Source: Alphaproteobacteria bacterium (GTDB taxonomy: Bacteria > Pseudomonadota > Alphaproteobacteria > Rhizobiales > Aestuariivirgaceae). From it: DNA of 39,313 nucleotides. A program made the position numbers and the translations under genes. Below are positions 14,343 to 20,276 of this stretch, one piece after another. The notes under the pieces are model-generated. The model was not told where the DNA came from and made no database searches. It worked only from the letters and a program-made list of their open reading frames with translations. Within the stretch, counting starts at the first letter, position 1. The number at the start of each line of letters is the position of its first letter. Where the stretch lies: positions 1-39,313 of the forward strand of contig JAJRRY010000134.1 in assembly GCA_024279095.1 (NCBI GenBank), in the 5' to 3' direction.

Positions 14343-15266
14343 TCAGTGCCCTCCCGCGAAGGAGAAGAGTTCGGACGGCGTCACGACCAGCCCCCAGGCC
14401 AGCTTGACGCACATGGCCAGCACCATCAGGGCCAGAAGCACGCGCAATTGCTCGCCGGGCAGCTTGGCACCCACCTTGGCACCGATCTGCGCCCCGATCA
14501 CGGCGGAGGACATGAGGATCAACGCCAGCATGACATCCACCGTCTGGTTCTGTACCGAGTTGAGGATCGTAGTCAGGATGGTCACGAAGCCGATCTGGAA
14601 CAGCGACGTGCCGACCACCACGCCGGTGGGCATGCGCAACAGGTAGATCATGGCAGGCACCATGATGAAGCCGCCGCCCACACCCATCAGGGCAGCCAGC
14701 AGGCCCACCGCGACACCCACGAGGATCGGCGGGATCACGGAAATGTACAACTTGGAACGGGGAAAGCGCATGCGGAAAGGCAGGCCGTGCACCCAGTTGT
14801 GCGAACCGGGCTTCTTCACCGGCGCCGCCTTGCCCCCGGCCTGCTTGGCCTTGCGCACGGCATTGACCGATTCGATGAACATCATCGAACCGATGATGCT
14901 GAGCATGGTGACATAGGTCAGCTTGATGACCAGATCGACCTGACCGATCTCGCGCAGGATCTTGACGATCTGCACGCCGATCACCGAGCCGACGATGCCG
15001 CCGACCAGCAGTATCAGGCCCATCTTCACGTCCACGTTGCCGCGTCGATACTGGGCGAGTGCGCCGGAGACGGAAGATGCGACGATCTGGTTGGCTTCGG
15101 TGGCCACCGCCACCGCCGGCGGAATGCCGATCATCATCAGCATGGGGGTCATGAGAAATCCGCCACCGACCCCGAACATGCCGGACAGGAATCCGACAAT
15201 GCCTCCGAGGCCGAGCAGCAGGTAGAGATTCACCGAGATCTCGGCTATTGGCAGATAGACTTGCAT
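14343..15266 (-). CDS. TauE/SafE (TSUP) family permease, probable sulfite/sulfoacetate-type exporter
   Basis: Inner-membrane permease of the TSUP family, whose members export sulfite, sulfoacetate or other organic anions. The 307-residue product has about eight membrane segments arranged in two halves. Each half has the family glycine-rich motif: GLGGIVGFLSGMFGVGGGFLMTPML and GLLAALMGVGGGFIMVPAMI. A cytoplasmic loop with AGGKAAPVKK lies between. I place the start at the ATG giving MQVYLPIAEISVNLY; an upstream ATG at 15374 would add a charged, unlikely leader. Sulfite is the product of the neighbouring rDsr pathway, so sulfite efflux is an attractive role, but specificity is not readable from sequence. 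Leads a five-gene operon. Confidence 0.9.
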   Translation of the reverse strand: MQVYLPIAEISVNLYLLLGLGGIVGFLSGMFGVGGGFLMTPMLMMIGIPPAVAVATEANQIVASSVSGALAQYRRGNVDVKMGLILLVGGIVGSVIGVQIVKILREIGQVDLVIKLTYVTMLSIIGSMMFIESVNAVRKAKQAGGKAAPVKKPGSHNWVHGLPFRMRFPRSKLYISVIPPILVGVAVGLLAALMGVGGGFIMVPAMIYLLRMPTGVVVGTSLFQIGFVTILTTILNSVQNQTVDVMLALILMSSAVIGAQIGAKVGAKLPGEQLRVLLALMVLAMCVKLAWGLVVTPSELFSFAGGH

Positions 15267-15323
15267 TGGCTCCAGACCATTCAATCTGGCAGACTCGACA
15301 GGAACCCCATGCCCGCGCGCACC

Positions 15324-15364
15324 TTTCGCAAATGCGAAAAGGCCCCTGCCGGGAAGCCCGGCAG
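15324..15364 (-). promoter_or_regulatory. Two consecutive hairpins in the permease leader
   Basis: On the minus strand a perfect 8-bp stem CTGCCGGG/CCCGGCAG (15346-15364) is followed by GGGGCCTTTT and then a second 7-bp inverted repeat, TTTCGCA/TGCGAAA (15324-15339). The first looks like a weak attenuator; the second could be an operator or alternative stem. Confidence 0.4.
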
Positions 15365-15515
15365 CTGCCCGCATGGGTCAGCCGGAAATGTCTGCGTACG
15401 TGAATCCGTTTCAAATGGCGCCGTCTGGAGGGATGCTGTCGCAAGCAGCAGGCAGCAGGCGCAGGCGGCTTGGGCGTTGCTATTGCCAGATTTCCGCCCT
15501 TCGGTCAATGCGGCA

Positions 15516-15533
15516 ATTTCAACACATTGAAAT
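15516..15533. promoter_or_regulatory. AT-rich palindrome, putative operator
   Basis: ATTTCAA-CACA-TTGAAAT is a perfect inverted repeat with 7-bp arms in an AT-rich stretch between the permease operon and irr. Regulator unknown. Confidence 0.4.
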
Positions 15534-15584
15534 ATGTCTATGCGATCATCTATGGATGATGTGGAGTTGCGCTGAGGTTGCAAC

Positions 15585-15607
15585 CCCCTGCAAGGGGGAT
15601 GCTTTTT
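15585..15607 (+). terminator. Rho-independent terminator-like hairpin upstream of irr
   Basis: CCCCCT-GCA-AGGGGG stem-loop followed by ATGCTTTTTT on the plus strand. No plus-strand gene precedes it within the intergenic region, so it either terminates an unannotated short RNA or acts as irr leader if an earlier promoter exists. Confidence 0.5.
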
Positions 15608-15639
15608 TCATGATCCGGGAAGGCTTTTCAAGGCCATAA

Positions 15640-15668
15640 TTGCGAATTAGTATCGTTTGGTGTATATC
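15640..15668 (+). promoter_or_regulatory. Predicted irr promoter
   Basis: TTGCGA, a 17-bp spacer and TATATC, placing transcription start near 15675, about 30 nt before the irr start codon. Confidence 0.5.
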
Positions 15669-15704
15669 GGTTCAATTAACAAACCAGTCACGGAACCACC
15701 TGCC

Positions 15705-16115
15705 ATGAAGCACATGACTGAAGAAGACATCGCCGGCAAGCTGCGGGACGCGGGCCTGCGCCCCACACGGCAGCGGCTCGCTCTGGCCAGGCTTCTGTTC
15801 TCCGAAGGCCACCGGCACATCACGGCGGAAGAGCTGCATCGGGAAGTGGCGCGTCAGGGCATGTCCATCTCGCTGGCCACCATCTACAACACGCTGAACC
15901 AGTTCAGCCGTGCCGGTCTGCTGCGCGAGGTCATCGCCGATGGCAGCCGCACCTTCTACGACACCAACACCAGCGACCACTACCACTTCTATTCGGCCAA
16001 GGAAGGCCGCCTCATCGACATTCCGGGCGACCAGCTGAAGATTGCGCAGATGCCCCCGCTGCCGGAAGGCGCGAAGGTCGCCAGCATCGACGTGATCGTG
16101 CGGCTGGAGGAATGA
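15705..16115 (+). CDS. irr: Irr-type Fur-family transcriptional regulator (iron response regulator)
   Basis: 136-residue DNA-binding regulator. The N-terminal winged helix includes GLRPTRQRLALARLLF and the recognition region SISLATIYNTLNQFSRAGLLREV. The dimerisation domain has DTNTSDHYHFYSAKEGRLIDI: the HxH (His92, His94) is kept, but the CxxC found in Fur at this point is absent, as in Irr proteins. Irr is the alphaproteobacterial heme-dependent regulator that controls iron and heme genes. Its position next to sulfur genes that need much iron-sulfur and siroheme cofactor is suggestive but not evidence of control. Start chosen at the ATG giving MKHMTEED; an upstream in-frame ATG precedes the predicted transcription start. 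Confidence 0.88.
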   Translation: MKHMTEEDIAGKLRDAGLRPTRQRLALARLLFSEGHRHITAEELHREVARQGMSISLATIYNTLNQFSRAGLLREVIADGSRTFYDTNTSDHYHFYSAKEGRLIDIPGDQLKIAQMPPLPEGAKVASIDVIVRLEE

Positions 16116-16162
16116 TGCCCGGTCCCGGTCGGCAGCCTTACGGACAGACATGACGGAACGAC

Positions 16163-16196
16163 ACGGCACGCTTTTCGGAGCGTGCCGTTCTCATTT
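16163..16196 (+). terminator. Terminator of irr
   Basis: Perfect 10-bp stem ACGGCACGCT/AGCGTGCCGT with a TTTCGG loop, followed by TCTCATTT. It lies 48 bp after the irr stop and overlaps the end of the convergent small membrane protein gene. Confidence 0.75.
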
Positions 16197-16445
16197 CAGC
16201 ACATATGTGCTCAGCAGGTACCAGATGAGGTAGAGGGCAAAAGCGTATCCGAGCCCGCGGCCGATGCGCCGCCCCCACAGCTCCACAGCATCCTCCGGTT
16301 CCCCGTCGGCATGCGGGGGCATGCCGCCCCCCAGCAGCTTCTCCCCCTGCTGGCCGAGCCGGTTCATCTCGCGCTCCATGCGCCGCTGCGTCTCGCAGGC
16401 CTCGTCAGGCCCCTTCCCTGCATTTTCCGTCATGGTACGGATCAT
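16191..16445 (-). CDS. Small tail-anchored-like membrane protein of unknown function
   Basis: 84 residues, starting MIRTMTENAGKG; a second ATG four codons in is also possible. The N-terminal 60 residues are polar and charged (CETQRRMEREMNRLGQQGEKLL), and a single hydrophobic segment near the C-terminus (GYAFALYLIWYLLSTYVLK) would anchor it. It starts 16 bp after the carbamoyltransferase gene on the same strand, so it may be the last gene of that operon. No clear ribosome site. Not recognised; ATP-synthase subunit I-like proteins have a different, longer layout. Confidence 0.55.
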   Translation of the reverse strand: MIRTMTENAGKGPDEACETQRRMEREMNRLGQQGEKLLGGGMPPHADGEPEDAVELWGRRIGRGLGYAFALYLIWYLLSTYVLK

Positions 16446-16461
16446 GACAGCGAAAGCACCA

Positions 16462-18303
16462 TCAGTCCAGCTCGAAACGATCCCGGTAGTCTTCTGCCAG
16501 GACCGGATCCTGCACATTCTTGCGCAGAAAACAGTTGCCGATCACGAGAGTTTCCATTTCCGTACCCATGAAGCAGCGGAAGGCATCTTCCGGAGTGCAG
16601 ACGATGGGCTCGCCCCGCACGTTGAACGAGGTGTTGACCAGAACCGGACAGCCCGTTTCGCGATGGAATTCCGTGAGCAGACGGTGATAGCGCGGGTTGG
16701 TATCGGCATGCACCGTCTGTATGCGGGCCGAGTTGTCGACGTGGGTAACCGCCGGAATCTCCGAACGCGGCACCTGCAACCGCTCCAGACCTTTCAGCTC
16801 CCCTGCCTCCTCCGGGAGCGGCAGCAGCCGGCCCCGCGCCACGTCAGCAACAATCAGCATGTAGGGAGAATCGGTATCCAGTTCGAACCATTCCGAGACG
16901 TGCTCACGCAATACCGACGGAGCGAAGGGACGGAAGGATTCGCGATACTTGATACGCAGATTGAGCGTGCGCTGCATATCCGGATTGCGCGGATCGCCGA
17001 GGATGGAGCGCCCGCCCAGGGCACGGGGGCCGAATTCCATCCGCCCCTGGAACCAGCCCACGGCATCGCCGGCAATCAGCCGCGCGACAGCACGTCTGTA
17101 CAGGGCGTCATCCTCCAGCACCTCGAAACGCGCCCCGACGGCGGAAAGACGGCGCTCGATTTCCTCCTGGGAAAATTCCGGCCCGAGATACGCCCCCTTC
17201 ATGTGGTCCCGTGCACCATCGGCAAGACGCGGACGGGGCAGATGGAGATGCTGATGCGCGGCAGCAAGCGCCGCGCCCAGAGCCCCGCCGGCATCACCCG
17301 CCGCCGGCTGGATCCATATCTCGCGGAAGGCGCTATCGCGCAGAATCCTGCCATTGGCGACACAATTCAGGGCGACGCCACCGGCCAGGCACAGGTTCGA
17401 AATGCCGAATTCCGCTGCCAGCGAACGGGTCATGCGCAGGAGAATGTCCTCGGTCACCTGCTGGATGGAGGCAGCCAGATCCATTTCCTTCTGCGTGAGA
17501 GGACTTTCCGGCTTGCGTGGTGGTCCACCGAAGAGTGCATCGAAATGCCGGGTGGTCATGGTCAGACCGGTGGCATAGTCGAAATAGCGCATGTCCAGCC
17601 AGAAACTGCCATCCTCGCGCACATCGATCAGTTGGTCGCGGATGAGATCCGCATATCGCGGCTCGCCGTAGGGGGCCAGTCCCATCAGCTTGTATTCACC
17701 GGAGTTGACCCGGAAGCCGGTGTAATAGGTGAAGGCGGAGTAGAGCAGCCCAAGCGAATGGGGAAAGCGGATTTCCTTCACGATCCGCAGTTCCTCTCCC
17801 CGACCGACCCCCACCGTGGCCGTGGCCCATTCGCCGACGCCATCCAGCGTAAGCACCACCGCTTCGTCGAACGGCGAGGGATAGTACGCGGATGCAGCAT
17901 GACTCTGATGGTGTTCGGCAAACAGCATACGCTCCACCGCCTCCGCGTCCGGATCGATCCGGCGCAGGGCCCTTGCCAGCACCGATTTCTGGAACAGCTT
18001 GTCCCGGATCCATACGGGCATAGCCGTGGCGAAGGACCGGAAGCCACGCGGCGCCATAGCCAGATAGGTCTCAAGAAGCCGCTCGAATTTCACGAAGGGT
18101 TTTTCGTAGAAACAGACATGATCCACATCGCGCAGACGCAGACCTGCGATGTCCAGCACCGCACGGATGGCATTTTCCGGAAAGGCATGGTCGTGCTTGA
18201 TTCGGGTCAGGCGTTCCTCCTGCACCGCGGCCACGATTTCGCCGTTCTCCACCAGCGCGGCTCCGGAGTCGTGATAGAAGGCGGATATGCCGAGCACACG
18301 CAT
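16462..18303 (-). CDS. NodU/HypF-type carbamoyltransferase
   Basis: 613-residue enzyme of the NodU/CmcH/TobZ family, which transfers a carbamoyl group from carbamoyl phosphate through a carbamoyl-adenylate to a hydroxyl of a sugar or natural product. It begins MRVLGISAFYHDSGAALVENG and contains HHQSHAASAYYPSPF with metal-binding histidines, then LTLDGVGEWATATVG, LCLAGGVALNCVANGRI and the C-terminal EFGPRALGGRSILGDPRNP, all characteristic. It sits upstream of nothing else on its strand except a small membrane protein and downstream of DUF5989 and SxtJ genes. This three-gene association is common in surface glycan and saxitoxin-type loci, so carbamoylation of the polysaccharide encoded nearby is the likely role. 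Confidence 0.94.
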   Translation of the reverse strand: MRVLGISAFYHDSGAALVENGEIVAAVQEERLTRIKHDHAFPENAIRAVLDIAGLRLRDVDHVCFYEKPFVKFERLLETYLAMAPRGFRSFATAMPVWIRDKLFQKSVLARALRRIDPDAEAVERMLFAEHHQSHAASAYYPSPFDEAVVLTLDGVGEWATATVGVGRGEELRIVKEIRFPHSLGLLYSAFTYYTGFRVNSGEYKLMGLAPYGEPRYADLIRDQLIDVREDGSFWLDMRYFDYATGLTMTTRHFDALFGGPPRKPESPLTQKEMDLAASIQQVTEDILLRMTRSLAAEFGISNLCLAGGVALNCVANGRILRDSAFREIWIQPAAGDAGGALGAALAAAHQHLHLPRPRLADGARDHMKGAYLGPEFSQEEIERRLSAVGARFEVLEDDALYRRAVARLIAGDAVGWFQGRMEFGPRALGGRSILGDPRNPDMQRTLNLRIKYRESFRPFAPSVLREHVSEWFELDTDSPYMLIVADVARGRLLPLPEEAGELKGLERLQVPRSEIPAVTHVDNSARIQTVHADTNPRYHRLLTEFHRETGCPVLVNTSFNVRGEPIVCTPEDAFRCFMGTEMETLVIGNCFLRKNVQDPVLAEDYRDRFELD

Positions 18304-18321
18304 GCCTGCCGCTTCCGGTTC

Positions 18322-18474
18322 TCAGAAAATGGTGTAAATGAATGGTGCCACGGCCGATCCCTGCGCCAGAATCAGCAGACCGCCGAAGAGCAGCAGGATC
18401 ATCAGGATGGGCAGAAGCAGCCATTTCCGCCTGCTGATCACATAGTCCTTCAGTTCGAGCAGAAAGTCCTTCAT
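18322..18474 (-). CDS. DUF5989-family small membrane protein
   Basis: 50-residue protein found by direct translation: MKDFLLELKDYVISRRKW, then one membrane segment, LLLPILMILLLFGGLLILAQ, and the ending GSAVAPFIYTIF. This is the typical DUF5989 layout of small single-pass proteins encoded between NodU-type carbamoyltransferases and SxtJ. It lies 18 bp upstream of the carbamoyltransferase and 24 bp after sxtJ, clearly in the same operon. Function unknown; perhaps recruits the carbamoyltransferase to the membrane. Confidence 0.85.
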   Translation of the reverse strand: MKDFLLELKDYVISRRKWLLLPILMILLLFGGLLILAQGSAVAPFIYTIF

Positions 18475-18498
18475 CTTCTCATCCCTCGTCGCGCTTGT

Positions 18499-18909
18499 TC
18501 AGAACTGCCGACGCATGTCACCGACGTCGCCCTTGCGTACCCGCCACCATGAGCGCTCCTTTCCGCTCCGCTGCAGTCGCAACGGATCATCCCCCTTCAG
18601 GCGCAGCAGCAGAGCCACCGGCGTGATGAGGCCGTAGAACAGCACGGCCATGACCATCGGCGTTGTGATCCGGCCCAGCAGCAGAGAAAACCGGAACCAG
18701 ACCCGGTTCAGAGGCTCCAGCAGAGCCGGGCGCAACAGCGCCACAACGATGAGCCCGCCGGCACACGCCAGAAGCGGCCACGCGGCGGGACCATCCCGCC
18801 ACGCCCATGCCGCAAGCGCACACGCACTTCCGAGGACCAGCCCCGTTCCACGCGGCGACGGTGGGAGCGGCTCATGCCGATCCTCCGGTTCAATTCCGCC
18901 TGCGGTCAT
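18499..18909 (-). CDS. SxtJ-family membrane protein
   Basis: 136 residues from the ATG at 18909, which follows a strong GGAGG site 5 bases upstream; it overlaps the acetyltransferase gene by 20 bp. The N-terminus is polar, then come three hydrophobic segments (GLVLGSACALAAWAW, PLLACAGGLIVVALL, ITTPMVMAVLFYGLITPVALLL). The end LKGDDPLRLQ, with a basic tail (WWRVRK), is typical of SxtJ proteins. It is always found with carbamoyltransferase and DUF5989 genes; its biochemical role is not established. Confidence 0.85.
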   Translation of the reverse strand: MTAGGIEPEDRHEPLPPSPRGTGLVLGSACALAAWAWRDGPAAWPLLACAGGLIVVALLRPALLEPLNRVWFRFSLLLGRITTPMVMAVLFYGLITPVALLLRLKGDDPLRLQRSGKERSWWRVRKGDVGDMRRQF

Positions 18910-20044
18910 GAATACCTCCAGACCATTCGCCAAGACGGGCCAGCAAAGCCCGCTTGCCCTGACGCAAACGTCCGCGCAACTTTCTGGCGGCCACCCAGGC
19001 CCGCCCCCTTGCGGTCAAAGGTTCAAGATACTCGTACAGCGGCAGACCGACAGCGCCAAAGGTGCGCTTGTAGGGCTGACTGCCAATCGTGAAGTCATAT
19101 GTCCGCAGTCCCTCGCCATGCAGGGTGGCCATGGTTCTGTGAACCAGCACAAGCGCCGGCGAACACTTTTCCAGCTCCGGCCGTCCATGCGCGAAAGTCA
19201 TGGCCAGCATGTAGAACCGTTGTTGCCGCAGCATGCCAAAAACGATGGCCACGATCTCACCATCTAGCCTGAGCACGCTGATCAGCGGCATGCCGCCATC
19301 GCCACTTTCCACAAGCCCCCGATAAAAGGCATATACCGCAGGATCATCCATGGCATCCTCGCGCCCCAGCTTTTCGAAACGGGACTTGCGGATTTCACGC
19401 AGGAGATTCAGCATGCGCCCGGCCTTCTCCCCACCACGCAGGATCTCGTGGGATGGCTTCCCGAGCTGCTCCAGCTTTGTCGCGCGACGACGCAGGGCGC
19501 GGCGTGACTGCTTGCTGAGACCTTTCTCGTAATCTTCCCATCTTTCGGGAAGACGCGCCTGCCAGCAGTCCAGTTCAGCAGTGGCCAGACCGGGAAGGCC
19601 GACAAGCGGGTTCTCCATCTCCCCGAACTCTCCAAGCATCTTGTCAAAATGGATCAGATCCACGCGCGGGAGCTTTTCAAGCATCTGGCACCGGACGGTC
19701 TCCGCTGTCTCTTTTCGGAACGCCCCGTCACGGACGAAAATCGGCAAAGCATAGTCGCCCAGACCGAAGTCGGCGAAGGACACGATTTTCAGCATGCCAC
19801 GGCGTTCCAGAGCCAATGGAAGGAGCGCGACATCTTCTCCCGAGCTTCCATCCTTGATGATGACGACAAGAGGCCGCGCACCACGGGATGCCCCCACGGT
19901 AGCAAACAGGCGCGCGCACCACTCCCACGTCTGGAACGGTGTGGCAAGCGCCCGCTCCTGCAACGCCAGCCAGCGCATGCGCACGGCTTCGAGGTCATCG
20001 ATCATCTCGACCGTCAGATCACTATGAGGTGCGAGCATGGTCAT
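18890..20044 (-). CDS. CelD/BcsL/FemAB-like GNAT-fold acetyltransferase
   Basis: 384-residue cytoplasmic acyltransferase of the type found in exopolysaccharide loci, where it is presumed to acylate sugar intermediates. It begins MTMLAPHSDLTVEMIDDLEAV; WLALQERALATPFQTWEWCARLF is the family N-terminal signature. The GNAT core is seen as PLISVLRLDGEIVAIVFGMLRQQRFYMLAMTF, followed by LVLVHRTMATLHGEGLRTYDFTIGSQPYKRTFG. The C-terminus is basic. It is the first gene of the acyltransferase-sxtJ-DUF5989-carbamoyltransferase operon and is divergent from the Wzz-like gene. The substrate is unknown. The in-frame ATG at 20038 is an alternative start. Confidence 0.87.
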   Translation of the reverse strand: MTMLAPHSDLTVEMIDDLEAVRMRWLALQERALATPFQTWEWCARLFATVGASRGARPLVVIIKDGSSGEDVALLPLALERRGMLKIVSFADFGLGDYALPIFVRDGAFRKETAETVRCQMLEKLPRVDLIHFDKMLGEFGEMENPLVGLPGLATAELDCWQARLPERWEDYEKGLSKQSRRALRRRATKLEQLGKPSHEILRGGEKAGRMLNLLREIRKSRFEKLGREDAMDDPAVYAFYRGLVESGDGGMPLISVLRLDGEIVAIVFGMLRQQRFYMLAMTFAHGRPELEKCSPALVLVHRTMATLHGEGLRTYDFTIGSQPYKRTFGAVGLPLYEYLEPLTARGRAWVAARKLRGRLRQGKRALLARLGEWSGGIHDRRRN

Positions 20045-20171
20045 CTTCCATTCCGGGTCCGGTCCTTTTCGGAACCGTCACGTGTTCCATTCCTCACCAT
20101 TCCATCAAGAAGCGTGCCAGAAAAGGTAGTAGAGGGCTGAAACCCCGGAAACTGCCGCTAGGCCATCATGA

Positions 20172-20187
20172 CGGCACGATTCTTGCT
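20172..20187 (+). promoter_or_regulatory. Sigma-54-type promoter upstream of the co-polymerase operon
   Basis: CGGCACGATTCTTGCT matches the TGGCACG-N4-TTGCW pattern, with GG (-24) and GC (-12) exactly 10 bases apart. Transcription would start near 20198, about 80 nt before the first gene. No bound activator site could be identified. Confidence 0.6.
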
Positions 20188-20276
20188 CATTCCCGTCCTG
20201 GTCAGGGTCTCCCCCGGTATCCGGACCGCCAACAGGTACAGGCAATTCGCAGCAGGAAGACATTTCGAGGACTTTC

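Larger units (their letters stand above)
15267..15704. promoter_or_regulatory. Divergent intergenic region between the permease operon and irr
   Basis: 438 bp with no convincing gene. It holds two adjacent hairpins in the permease leader (15324-15339 and 15346-15364), an AT-rich palindrome (15516-15533), a terminator-like hairpin on the plus strand (15585-15607) and the irr promoter (15640-15668). Confidence 0.6.

Noticed and set aside
16264-18552. 762-codon plus-strand frame over the carbamoyltransferase
   Set aside because: Shadow of the NodU-type gene, whose minus-strand product has every family motif.
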